Part shown: one piece after another, positions 19,010-29,479 of the stretch
Layout of the letters: each line of letters starts with the position of its first letter
How positions within the stretch are numbered: position 1 is the first letter of the stretch
NCBI GenBank assembly: GCA_002812745.2
Contig: NCSJ02000405.1
Location: forward strand, 1 to 36,028
Direction: 5' to 3'
DNA from: Scytalidium lignicola
Lineage: Eukaryota > Ascomycota > Leotiomycetes
Length of the DNA stretch: 36,028 nucleotides
The notes under the pieces: model-generated
The model's input: the letters and a program-made list of their open reading frames with translations, nothing else
Told to the model about the DNA's origin: nothing
The model's database searches: none
Made by a program: the position numbers and the translations under genes

Positions 19010-21152
19010 ATGGCAGATAGATCCAACAATACTCGAGGTAGCAGACTGCGGACCTTACTTTGTAGAATACTTTCTGGCAAACAGAATATCACCAACACAA
19101 ACTTGAATATATTCCTAGAGGCAATCTGGACCTGGCCAGCAACATGCATCAAAAAGCTCATTGGGATCAATGCAGGACTTCTTGCTTTACAGTCCGTATT
19201 AAGGATTAACGTAACACCAACGTTTCTCAATAGCCCTTCAGCATCTTTACTTAAATATCTTCAAGCTCCCTAGTTGACAAGCATCTGTGGCGGTACAGTC
19301 CTACGATAGGTTGTTTGGAAAGTAGTTGACCCTCCATACAACTGGAATGCACTTGTTGAAGCTGTCAAGACGAAGGAAGAAAGCAGATGATAGTGACCTT
19401 AACGGATTCTCATGGTTACTCCTACAGCTTGTGTCTCCGCCTGTTGAACGGGCCGCTGCGTGTTATGGTATTATCGAGTCCACGATCTGCAACCAACTCC
19501 TCGAATCTTCACTCCCAGATGTTTATATAAGAGTACACAGAATTATACATATAACTAATACTACTAAGACTACGAATAAACCGAATATGGGTAGGCCTGG
19601 TGGTCGTCATGATAATGAATTTACAGAGATATATAAGATTGGAATACTGCCGACTCGGGATGAGCTTGAGGCAAAGACTCCTTTCTTGCGCCGATCATCT
19701 GAAGTTTATGAAAGGGAAACTAGATCGGTCAATCTGGCTCTACATATTGATAATCAATTTTCGTCTACTCTGTGAGGATATGGTGTGCGACTTACGTGAA
19801 GAAATCCAGAGTATCATTTTGTCCAAAAAAGACGCAGGAGGGGATCTTGTGCATTGCGGGTATTTCATGTTGTGATCGTGACCCTTGGTCTCTTCAGTTA
19901 TGATGCCAGGATGATCTTCTCGAACTCAAAGACAAGATTATTGACTCACGCAAACGATTCATCGAAGAGAATTCTAAATTTCTGAGGCACCAATCTATAG
20001 CATGTCTAATAGTTGACCAAGGTGTGATCACTTTGGCCACATGGATCCGATAGGAGGATTTTCTGGTACAAACTCCTCCCATAATTTGCTTGCAGGTTCC
20101 AGAGGGAACAGCGAGGAATGCCTTACCAAAATTCAAAATCACTAATAACATAAAAATAGACCAGTTAAATACCGCTGTTTTTGCATATGAGTCTGTACTC
20201 AAGCAACTGAAGGAAATTCAAGAGCCAGCTTTAGAGGATGACATACTGCATTGGAAACGTGGGAACAAATTATCAACTCCTTCATATCAGGTATCAAAGG
20301 AGCTTAGGAACATCCCAGTCGGTCCTAAAGACAGCCATGAGATAGATCTCCAAGATGNTTTTAAAGCTTTAAAATTCCACTAAACTCGACAAATCCCGGG
20401 CAGCATGTTTTGTAGCAACGCTCCGCTGGAGAATCAGCTTAATCCAGGGGCCTCCGGGAACTGAGTTGAACAATATATCTTGTCTCAGCTAACATTCTCT
20501 TGGAACTGGAAAATCCTTTATCGGATCATTGATAACAAAATCAATTCACCAGTACTCTACAGAAAAGATTCTAGTGGTTTGTTACGTTCACCATGCTCTC
20601 GATCAATTCTTGGAAGATCTGTTAGAATTAGGTATACCAGAGGTCGGTATGGTTCGCCTAGGCTCTACCACAAAAGTGACATCAAGAACACGATTGCTTT
20701 CACTCGGAGAAATGCGTCAAGCAGTTAATCTTAGCTGTAACTAGTGGTAGATGTTGAATCTGCAAAGGATTAGAGATAGAGAAGAATCTCAAAATCTGCA
20801 GGAAGCATTCAGAGCATTCAGAGAGACCAATTCCAGGAAGTCCGACCTCGTGGAGCAACTTGAATTCCAGATGGATGGTACTCCATTTTTGGGAGCATTT
20901 TGCTTGCCTGAAGATGAAGATGGCATGGTCCGAGTAGATAAGAAAGATAAAGCTGCTAATGAATTCTACCTGTTTGACAGATGGTGTCGAGGAGAAGATG
21001 CTAACATAGGCTCACGGTTAAGAAGACGTGCGGAAGATAGTCACACAAACCAGACGTTACGGGCTGGAACGCTGCGTTCCCCTAAAGAAGATATAAAACT
21101 CGACGGACAAACAAGCAATATTAATGACAGGAATAAGACAGAGGGGAATTAA
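19010..21152 (+). pseudogene. ZNFX1-like (NFX1-type zinc finger protein) SF1 RNA helicase, broken and 3'-truncated
   Basis: From ATG 19010 the pieces follow the order of fungal ZNFX1-like proteins. These are an N-terminal helical region (19010-19273), a WLLLQLVSPPVE segment, GRPGGRHDNEF with PTRDELEAKTPFLRR (19570-19700), then CEDMVCDLREEI (19760-19830). After these come VPEGTARNALPKFK with LNTAVFAYESVLKQLKE (20090-20230), and Walker A (IQGPPGT, then GTGKSFIGSL, about 20445-20530). Motif Ia is ILVVCYVHHALDQFLEDLL (about 20568-20625), and a last block runs from EDEDGMVRVD to FYLFDRWCRG (about 20900-20995). At least four frame changes and several stops (for example 20742-20744 and 20748-20750) break it. 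Motifs II-VI and the NFX1 zinc fingers are absent downstream. Intact relatives are RNA helicases linked to RNA silencing and nonsense-mediated decay-like processes. Damage here is mainly indels, unlike the transition damage in the AT-rich arms. Confidence 0.82.
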
Positions 21153-22891
21153 AAATATTAAACATCCTCCTTAGACAACAATCCAAGTTCGTCCCAGGAC
21201 ATGGTTGAAATTATTTAATTCCACATATTCAGCTATTTCTAGGCTACCCCCGCAGGAATCCCTGTCGTGGGAATGTGCCGTTGCCACGGTGCCGGTACTA
21301 AACTAAACTCAACTCACCAGGGACATGAATTTATCTGGTTGGTGGCTGTTGCTGTGGAAGCTTGGCCGTTGCCCTTGCACTCTTGGACTCTTGAGCAGGG
21401 TTGTATGGCACCAGGGTGACAGACTCAGATCGCCCGGAAGGGAATTGAGCCCGCTTGAATTCGATTGCCATCAGAACTGTCGGCAACTAGCACCTGAAAT
21501 ATTTGAGTTTCTTTAGCATTCCTTAAGGGTTCTGATACAATAGTTTAGAAAAGATAAATACTTTATCAAAAATTATGATTTGTGAAACGTGTATGAACTA
21601 CCTGTAAACGTTCGATATAAGTAGCACTTCCTTTCCCTATGATTATTATTTCTCAGATGGGAAATGATAGCATAGTATCTACATACAATCTCTGCTTCAA
21701 ATAACATCCAAGTTCGCCTATAACCTCACGATTTTGCGGCCTCCAAGCAACAGAGACCCATCTTCTCTCATATCTTGTCGACACTAGATCTAGAGAAAAG
21801 TGGTTTTACACTGCACTAGCCATAGTGGGGATAACCGGTGATTTGCAACATCACGAACGCCGACAATGACTGTGGGTGTTTGGCTTAGAAATGTATGCCT
21901 CGAGGAGACCACGTCCGATACCTACACATTAAATATCTCCGGTCAATATATATATATATCCAATTCTTTTGAAATTAACCGATACAACAAACCCCAATTG
22001 GCTCCAGCTATGAGAATTGTGGTAGGCATTTTGATTGATACAGTATGATAGAGGCCGATATAGATTGATAATGACTCATAAAGAAGTAGACAGCGATACA
22101 AAAATATTCCAAAAGACAGACGCAACACCTCTTTATATACATAAGAAAATCATCACCGCAGTCTCAACTATTGTCTATTTTCAACAGAAGTACTTTTCAC
22201 ACAGGTTCTGGCGATGTCGATGTGAACTACACCGTGAGGGAAGGAGGTCTACGCTGGTCATTGTCACTGAATCTCTTTTTGTTCTGTGTTTTTGCTTAGA
22301 GATATACTAAACCTTTTTTTCCCTGAGAGTATTGGAGTGTATCATTTTGGCAGGTTATAGTTGATTAGAATGTTCATTTGCGCAGCGTTATGCGAATTAA
22401 TATGGATTTCTATAAATATTAGTAAAATTTTGCTTAAATGGTATTAAATCTAGACCAAATATAGACTACTTTTATCATCATGCTCAAGTTTTAGAATATG
22501 AAGCGTCGCATACGAGAGGGAGATTACTACATAGTATCACTTTGGAGATCGCATGTCACTCTGTCACTCACATGGCTGCTAAAAGACTAATTCGGTATTG
22601 TATTGAATTGAATTGAAAACGAAAAACTTCCAAGTGAAAATACAAAATGTGTGAAGGACTGACCGCGGGCTGGCTGGGTCGTGATGTTATGTTTCCTTGC
22701 ATCATACAAATCGATAGCCCAGTGCTGGCGTAAAAAGGAACAAAGATAGCATCGCACAACGAGACTAAGGGGTAAAAGAGGAGGGGATCGGGGAAGAAAA
22801 TACGAAATAAAAAAGTCTTTCTTTCTCATCAAACCAGAAAGCTTAGCACACTTTTGCGGCTCATGAGCTTCAACCCATTTTAAAGCATCGG
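21153..22891. other. Intergenic; downstream flank of the C2H2 regulator
   Basis: No supported gene. A minus-strand ATG frame at 21331-21471 (46 codons, containing SESVTLVPYNPAQESK) has coding-like character and ends at CAGATAAAT, one base from a splice donor (CAGGTAAAT). It may be a decayed exon, but I cannot place it in a family. The last ~330 bp before 22892 would hold the 3' UTR of the minus-strand zinc-finger gene. Confidence 0.35.
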
Positions 22892-23916
22892 CTAGACTTG
22901 CATCTCGGGTAAGGCGCTGCGGTGCTTACTACGATAATGGTCCCTCAGTTTATCAAGTCTCAAAAATCCTTTTCTACCAACCCGGGTGCAGTTCGGAAAG
23001 GGACATGAGTGCCGTGATGCATTATCATCATGTTTGCGCTGATGGCGAAGAAGAATATCCAGGCGTGCATATGACTTGCCGCAATAATCGCAGACATGGC
23101 GACGTCGGTCCCGAGAGGGAATAGATCGGCTTGGATTTGGGCCGATGGGAACCGGGGAAGAAGGCATCGCGACATTTGGACCATAGTATGTTGCAAGGCC
23201 GGAAGTGCAACTGTTCGGGTTGTTGGAAATCGGGTCAAGGTTGCTGCTCCAGGCGGCGGCTTGCGAGTCCCAGTTGAAATCGAAGTCATTGGGAAGGGCA
23301 TTGCCAGACCATATTGAGGTAGCTACATCTGGTACGGATGAATGGTTCATCGGCATGGCTCCGCCCGCACCAGAATATGTTGCGGATGCATCATTCGTGT
23401 CTCCTGTAATCGGCTGCATGTGGCCGCCCAGGACCGCCCAGTCCAAACCCAAGGACGAATCAAACCCAACGGGATCCAGAAAGCCATGTTCGAAGTCGTT
23501 CCGCCCGAGTTGGGGCGGAGGTGGTTGGATCGTGGTGGTGCCAGAGCGGAGCCACGTATCGTCGTCGCCCGGGTGGCGCACTAGCTGGGCTTGGGGATCC
23601 ACAGAATAGCTGTGCGGCTCTGCACGAGCTGGAAGGGCGACCGATCCGACTGACGCTGCATTCTCCGAAATTCTACTATCACGCCAGGGGCATACCGTCA
23701 GCTGACTAAAAAAAAAAGGACTCACGGCTCGGGGACAGAGTCGGTCATGTGATTCCAGCTGGCCCCAACGCGAGGTTGGTCGTTGGTGAAAGAAGAGGAG
23801 TAATGATGATTGAGCATGTAGCCAGTGGTAATATCAAGTTGACTGATGTCTGCGGAATGATCGTAAAAACTTTCGCTAGCACTACAGGTGCAGCCTTTTT
23901 GAGGGTGGTTTGTCAT
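22892..23916 (-). CDS. C2H2 zinc-finger transcription regulator, one intron
   Basis: Exons (minus strand) 23916-23726 and 23675-22892 join to 325 codons with the stop (324 residues). The start ATG (MTNHPQKGC) is the first after a long CT-rich leader. Residues 1-255 are low-complexity and Ser/Pro/Asn-rich, typical of a disordered activation region. Two adjacent fingers close the protein: residues about 257-279 (CDYCGKSYARLDILLRHQRKH) and about 286-315 (C-x4-C with an extended spacer, then HYRSKH). A basic stretch (RDRRR) precedes finger 1 and could be a nuclear localisation signal. The layout matches fungal nuclear C2H2 regulators; the target genes are unknown. It is divergently arranged with the zinc-finger/ankyrin gene at 24367. 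Confidence 0.83.
23676..23725 (-). other. Intron of the C2H2 regulator (50 nt)
   Basis: Minus-strand donor GTGAGT, a T10 tract, branch CTGAC (in CAGCTGACGG) and acceptor GATAG, phase 2. An earlier in-frame acceptor at 23706 would give a 20-nt intron with no branch site and is much less likely. Confidence 0.7.
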
Positions 23917-24366
23917 GGTGGTGGGATTTGAGGTTGGTAGGTAGATTTGCTTGATGGGAGCGGTGTCGCGAAAAAAGAGAGAGAGAGAGAGAGAAAGGGG
24001 AAGTAAGCACAGAAAATGAGAAGGAGATGAGAGAGAAGAAGGAGATGAAGAAGAGGAAGAGGTGACAAACACAAAGGGGGCAGAGTGTGAAAGATGATGG
24101 CGGCTGCATCGTCGTACAAGTGGTTGGCAGCTGGGCTCCGCCCTGTCGCCCTTTCCACCCCTTTCCACCCCTTATCCTTCGATCCTCGTTGCGATTGGTA
24201 GTTAGTTGTCGCAGGTGGCACGACCTTGGGAGGTCGAATAATAGAATAAAAATTTTATTTCTTGGATAATAACAATAATAATGATGATAATGAGACCCCG
24301 CGGTTCCTAGTCCGTTGCTCTTACAGATTCCTCCAAATTCGCTTCTGACTCTATTTGCTTGCAATA
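23917..24366. promoter_or_regulatory. Shared divergent promoter with long CT/GA tract
   Basis: These 450 bp separate the divergent ATGs at 23916 (minus) and 24367 (plus). About 23970-24063 is almost pure purine on the plus strand (GA repeats), so it is a long pyrimidine tract in the leader or core promoter of the minus-strand gene, a common fungal promoter feature. A direct repeat of CCCTTTCCA lies near 24148-24170 and supplies several CCCCT/AGGGG stress-element-like cores. Regulation is inferred only. Confidence 0.5.
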
Positions 24367-24915
24367 ATGGAGGCAGAAGCGAGCGAGCTCTTCTGCTGTG
24401 AAGATTGCCAGAAAAGATTCGAGAAACGGATGGACTACAAGTAAGGAATCCTCTCTTTTCTCATAGTCACAACAGGCCGATATAGGATATGTCAGTAAGC
24501 TTATTATTATAGCCGACATAGAAAAACGCACATTCGACCATATCGATGTCCTCTTCTCTGCGGCGATTCTTTCGCTCTCAGGGCAGACTTCAAACGCCAT
24601 ACAATCACTCATCAAAGAAAGACATCTAGATTTTCATGTCCATCTCCAACCTGTCAGCAAAGCACATCTCGGAAAGATCATCTCATGAGACATATTCAAC
24701 ATAAACACGCAGACAATGCCAAAGCTCTCATCGCGAAAATCGACTCGAGCCGGAAAGAGAGCGGTATAAACTCAGGAGAAGAACTCCATGTTGACTTATT
24801 CGAGGCTGTTTATCATGATGACCCCATAAAACTAAGAGAATCGATTTTAAGAGGAGTGAATATAAATATTGTAGATAGAAAAGGCACCACTCCATTGCAT
24901 GTGGGGTCAGATGCT

Positions 24916-24941
24916 GGACATGAAGCTGGGACATGAAACTG
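24916..24941 (+). repeat. 13-bp tandem duplication causing the ankyrin frameshift
   Basis: GGACATGAAGCTG is followed directly by GGACATGAAACTG. Thirteen is not a multiple of three, and counting only one copy joins the upstream and downstream ankyrin frames (Gly-His-Glu-x-Val-Val-Lys). Confidence 0.85.
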
Positions 24942-25141
24942 TGGTCAAGCTTTTACTAGAAGCAGGTGCTGGCTTAGAAGTTAAAGGCGAAAATGGCTGG
25001 ACGCCATTATTTTATGCTTCTTTCCGGGGACATGAAGCTGTGGTCAAGGTCTTGCTACAGGCAGGCGCTCTTGCCAATACTATAGACCGTAACGGTGTTG
25101 CATGGAATATTACTACCAATATGGACACAACATACGATTGA

Positions 25142-25374
25142 AATTGATTGTCTAACCTATAGTGTAATTACAGTACAATTTATAGTAGGAAAAGTATTAT
25201 GGGTATCTACCGATAGCTACTACCGATGCTGTTTCAGCTCTGACAGTGATTTTCGTGATCTCCCATATATTCGTAAGCCTGTATGAGGTGTATTCTACAC
25301 ACCGATATTGATCTACGGTTCTACGCGTCAGGCCATCGACATCTGTATTCTACAGATCTCGATTCCATCCAACA
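25142..25374. other. Non-coding interruption between ankyrin repeats
   Basis: About 230 bp with stops in the relevant frames separate two stretches of ankyrin coding sequence. It includes two short dyads (TGTATTCTACA-type at about 25290 and 25346). It may be an inserted element, a decayed intron or diverged repeats; ends are not definable. Confidence 0.45.
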
Positions 25375-25452
25375 AACGGCAAGACGGCTTTGGATCGGGC
25401 AGTATACAATGGGCATGAAGCAGTAGTCAAGTTGCTTACCCCTCTTACTTAG

Positions 25453-26811
25453 AGTTTCTGTAGATAATGTCTGGCACGTGTTTACTTCTCAGTTCAAATA
25501 TAGCAATTTTTGAAGTTGCATTGTGCCATAAATAACTCATATATCTGTAGCTTTTAATGGATCTATGTAACATGATCGCATCAGTAAGTTGGAGGTAGTC
25601 AATATCACGATGCATAAATTCGGAAGATTTATTCTGTTGTCTACTCAAACCTGAAGACTTTATTTAATTCTACTGGATTTACTCTTACTTTCCGATATAA
25701 TCTGCGCCGAATCTTGACCTCACCAAAGTTCATTTCCGTCTTTGGACCTGAGCGGTGGCAGTTCTAACCTAAGCTGAGCCTTGAGTCCTCAGCATGCTGA
25801 TGAGTCAGCTGGATCATGCTCAGGGGAGGCTCTTCTGGCCCCCCTTGGGAATCGGTTATAGTTTCAATGTTGTCTGTATATAAAAATTTCCTAATGCCTG
25901 CCGCCTTGGACACAGCCACGTCCTTTTAACAATCATAACGTCAATTAGGGAATCTGTTTTAGCTCCCGTGTTGATCTTCACAAAGATTCTTCCCAGAGCC
26001 GATTTTAGATCCTCGGAACCACGAGGATCGAGCCCCTCCACTTGCCAGTCTATACAAATTTAACCTATATAATATCAATATATTAAGCACTCATTAACTT
26101 CTGTCTACCTCCAAAAGTTGTATTTAAATATACAAGACACTGCTCTATAAGAACTATCGATAAATGCTCCTGTATAGTCACATCTAAATACTTCTTGGGA
26201 ATACAGTACCTGATCTCCAAGACGAGGTATTATCCATGCAAGGCCAGGTAACATTAGCTGACACTTCTTTTAACCACAGGTGGACAAATGGTAATTTATG
26301 ATAGATTGTGGTATTTGCTAGAGAAGTACAGAGCCTTGGCAGGTTCAGGTAATGAACACTCTCGGCAGAGGGCAGGGTAGAATGCGAGACAACTGCCGAG
26401 TCTATCCTCAAATTCGAGTAGACCTCACTCCTTATCAAGGATGACGCGACCGGCTATCGTCACATCCTTTCCCTCTTCCTTCCAGCCTTCGGGAAGCTGC
26501 GTATCAGCAAATAAGAGCCCATAGCTCGAGCATACGGGAGCCAACGGCCAAAGGGCGTTAGCGTATTAGCATATGATATATTACAAACCATATAATATAA
26601 TATGTATAATTAGTCAAAAATTGGGTGGCAATTGGGTAACTTTATAGACCGTATATCATGTGGAATAATGGGGTGCTTTACACTCTACCCACGAGCGGAG
26701 GGAATAGCAAGCGTAGCCTGTTCAAGGATAGGAGACACGGCTATGCGTGTCTGACGTATCATATCATCGATATAAAACAGTAAGGAAACAAGAATCAGGA
26801 AGTAGCATGTC
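25453..26811. other. Intergenic, no supported gene
   Basis: Normal composition falling toward AT-rich at the right edge. Minus-strand frames at 25856-26041 and 26184-26438 have no recognisable motif. Apart from interspersed repeat copy B (25705-25790) I see no named element. The final ~100 bp forms the insertion context of the hAT element. Confidence 0.4.
25705..25790 (+). repeat. Interspersed repeat, copy B (partner at 5.4 kb)
   Basis: Shares the exact 22-bp core (ATTTCCGTC through ACCTGAGC) and diverged flanks with 5355-5450. Beyond the matching part the two copies differ: copy A continues into 11-bp tandem repeats, while copy B continues into CTCAG/CTGAG-rich sequence. Confidence 0.6.
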
Positions 26812-26822
26812 ACAGTGAGTGG

Positions 26823-29467
26823 CAGGGTTCGGAAATTAATTAATTAATTTAGTATTTGCTCTAATTAATACTAATTAAATTAATTGAAGTTCATACTAAA
26901 ATTAACTTAATTAGTAACAACTTAAATTAAAATTAATTAAGAAATACTAAAGAATAATTAAATCACGTGACCAAAATTTTAAATAATTTAATAATCAAAT
27001 AACTTAATAACTAAATAACTTAACAACTAAATAACTTAATAACTAAATAACTAAATATATTTTATTCTTTATTATCTTCTAATTCCTCATTTTCATCTTT
27101 ATCTTTATTTAACTCTGATATATCTTTAATTTTCCAACTTTTTAATAACATTATCCTTTTAACAGTTTCTGGATTTAATTTATTTCGAGATTTTGTTATA
27201 ATATTATTTCCAATACTAAATATACTTTCAACTGAAGCTGAAGTAGCTGGAATAGCTAAATATTTTCTAGCTAATATACTTAATATTGGAAATCTTTGTG
27301 AATTATTTTTCCAGTAATTTAATGGATTAATTTTAGATAATTCTATATTTTCTCTAAAGTAAATTATATATTCTTCTTGAATATTATTAGATTGAATAAA
27401 TAATTCATTATCAGAATCAGATTCTTTTGATGAATCAGTATCATAAATATTTAAATTATCATTTAATTCATTTGAATTATTTAAATTTGAATATTTTAAT
27501 TGTAAATATTCTAATTTAAATAATTCTACAATATCTCTTGAAATTGAAGGATAAAAAAATAATAAACCTTTTTCTTTAAAATGTAATAATTTAAATCTAG
27601 GATCTAAAATTATACTAAAAAAATAAGGTTTATATGTTTTTAATAAATTAGAATTTATATTTCTTGGAAAATACTTTTCTAATTTATTAATACCTCTATT
27701 AATAGAATTAATATAAGTATTATAATCATTTAAATCAATTAATTGATTTAATTGTTTTTCTTTAAGCTTATTAACAATATTTTCAAGTTTATTATAAATT
27801 TTATAAATAAATAATAAGCTTTTATTTAAAGTTATATAAACTTGTCCTTGTAATTTAATAGTTGGTTTTACAAAGATTTCAAAGATTTCATTTAATTCTT
27901 TTAAAGAATTCCATTCATTTTCACTTAAAATATAATTTTTAAATTCTAAAGTTTTTGTATTATTTGAAATATAAATAATAACTTCTTTAAAATCTAAAAA
28001 TACTTTAATCATATTATAAGTTGAATTCCATCTAGTTACATTATCTAAAGGAATTTGTTGAATATTATAATTTAAAGAAATAACTCCCTTTTTATATTTC
28101 TCAATTCCTTTAGAAAATAGTTTTTTATTTTCTGTTGTATATTTAATTAATGTAACTAAACGTCTAATTTTATTAATTAATCCTTTTGATTTAAAAGAAT
28201 TATTAATATTTGAATTTGAATTTAAAATATTATTAGTATATTCAGATAATTGTTCTTCTATAGTTGATTGTAATAAATATTCTTTTAATATATCTTATAC
28301 AACTATATTAATAATATGAGCTGTACATCTAATATCATAAATATTTTTAAAATTATTTATAATATGATTTATAAAAGAATTATTATTTGAAGCATTATCT
28401 CTTGTTATACTTATAATATTTGATAATTTTAAATTATATTGGTTTAATATATTTATAACTATATTATAAATATATAATCTAGTATGACTTTCATTTAATT
28501 CATCAAAACCTATAAGTTTATAATTTAATTGAAAGTCAGAATTAATATAAATTAAAATTATTCCAATATAAGCTGTTTGATTTCTAGAAGTCCAAATATC
28601 AAAAGCTAATGAGAATAAACCATTTTTAATAATATTTTCTTGTAATTTATAATTAAAAGAAAATAAAGTACCATTAAAAATAGTATTTAACAAATTCTTT
28701 AATTTTTTTGTATGTATAATTGGATTAGATTTATTATAATAATTTAATAAATCTTTAAAAGAATCTGATTCTAAAATATTAAATGATAAATTATTTTNCA
28801 ATAATAAAATTTAATATTTTAATTAAAGCTTCATTTTCATTAAAACTTAAAATAGTTTCAGATCTTAATCTTTTTCGATTTTCTAATTGTTGATTATTAA
28901 AAAAATTTGTTTTTGGTTGAATATCAGACTTTAATAATTTTGTTTTTTTCAGAAGTTTTATTATAAGCAATTTGAGGATGTTTATACTTATAATGTTGAA
29001 CAAAATTAGAAGACTGAAATCTTGGAATTTTTGTGATTTTATTATAAGAACATAAAGAACATTTAATTAATAATTCTCGTTCTTTATTAAAATCAATATC
29101 TAATAAAGTCCAAGTAAATAAATTATTAGAAAATATATATATATCTTTAGGATTATATATATAATCAGATTTATTATACTTAGAATCTTTATATTTTAAT
29201 GGATTTTGAGGTTGTAATTCATTAATATTTGAATTAGATGAATTTGATGATATTGAAATATTTGTTGATTGAGAATCCATTTTGAAATTGAATTGTTGAA
29301 TTGTTGAATTGTTAATAATATAAATATAAGTAATAAATTGAATAAATAAAAGTTTAGTATGTTANAAGAAAAGTAAAATATATATATTTAAAATTAAAAT
29401 TCTAGAATATTCTATTAGTTAATTAATTAATTTTTACTAAATACTATATATTAATTTCTGAATCTTA
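26823..29467 (-). mobile_element. hAT-superfamily DNA transposon, AT-rich and nearly intact
   Basis: The left end reads CAGGGTTCGGAAATT. The right end, reverse-complemented, reads TAAGATTCAGAAATT; all four differences are C/T or G/A. Short TIRs of this CAGGG type with a single BED-finger/hATC transposase define hAT elements. Extending the ends by three bases gives a degenerate possible 8-bp duplication (ACAGTGAG and ACAATATA), which is weak. Subterminal regions are rich in TTAATTAATTAA-like palindromes, possible transposase sites. About 2.65 kb, the usual size for an autonomous hAT. Confidence 0.82.
27062..29280 (-). pseudogene. hAT transposase (BED finger, RNase H-like core, hATC dimerisation), one stop and two probable sequencing shifts
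   Basis: ATG at 29280, end at 27062, about 738 residues if read through. In order: an Asn/Ser-rich start; a BED-type finger (CSLC..HYKYKH, about 29090-28985); core block FDIWTSRNQTAYIG (first Asp); SITRDNASNN (second Asp); RCTAHIINIVV; VTRWNSTY; and SASVESIFS (catalytic Glu region). It ends with the hATC segment NPLNYWKNN to RNKLNPETVKRIMLLKSW. The breaks are a +1 at the A7 run (28943-28949), a +1 at the N at 28798 (dropping it restores Ile-Ile-Glu-Asn-Asn), and one TAA at 28295-28297, where the family has Gln (VVQDILKE). All catalytic residues are present. Codon use is extremely AT-biased (Leu as TTA, Asn as AAT, Ile as ATA/ATT) although the frame is open, so this is native composition rather than decay. 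Confidence 0.85.
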
Positions 29468-29479
29468 CTAACAATATAC

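Larger units (their letters stand above)
24367..25452 (+). pseudogene. C2H2 zinc-finger/ankyrin-repeat protein gene, frameshifted by a 13-bp duplication
   Basis: Exon 1 24367-24440 and exon 2 from 24513 (intron 24441-24512, GTAAGG..TTATAG, 72 nt) give three C2H2 fingers: C11/C14/H27/H31, C37/C41/H54/H58 and C67/C72/H85/H90. A hydrophilic linker and ankyrin repeats follow (DLFEAVYHDDPIKLRES, GVNINIVDRKGTTPLHV). The frame ends at TGA 24934-24936, giving 165 residues. The ankyrin sequence continues in another frame (24942-25110: VVKLLLEAGAGLEVKGENGW, FRGHEAVVKVLLQAGA). A last repeat follows after a ~230 bp interruption (25375-25452: NGKTALDRAVYNGHEAVVK, stop TAG). The frame break coincides with a 13-bp tandem duplication at 24916-24941. 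Known fungal zinc-finger/ankyrin proteins of this type are uncharacterised. A short zinc-finger protein could still be made. Confidence 0.78.

Noticed and set aside
23096..23709. Several plus-strand open frames over the C2H2 regulator
   Set aside because: They are antisense to a well-supported coding exon with zinc-finger motifs and have no motifs of their own.
23706..23725. A 20-nt intron in the C2H2 regulator (GTGAGT..TTTTAG)
   Set aside because: It keeps the frame but is below any usual fungal intron length and has no branch site. The 50-nt alternative ending at 23676 also keeps the frame and has a CTGAC branch.
26812..29478. Eight-bp hAT target duplication ACAGTGAG/ACAATATA
   Set aside because: Only four bases are identical and the target is AT-rich. 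Three differences are G-to-A, but chance similarity cannot be excluded, so it is not listed as a feature.
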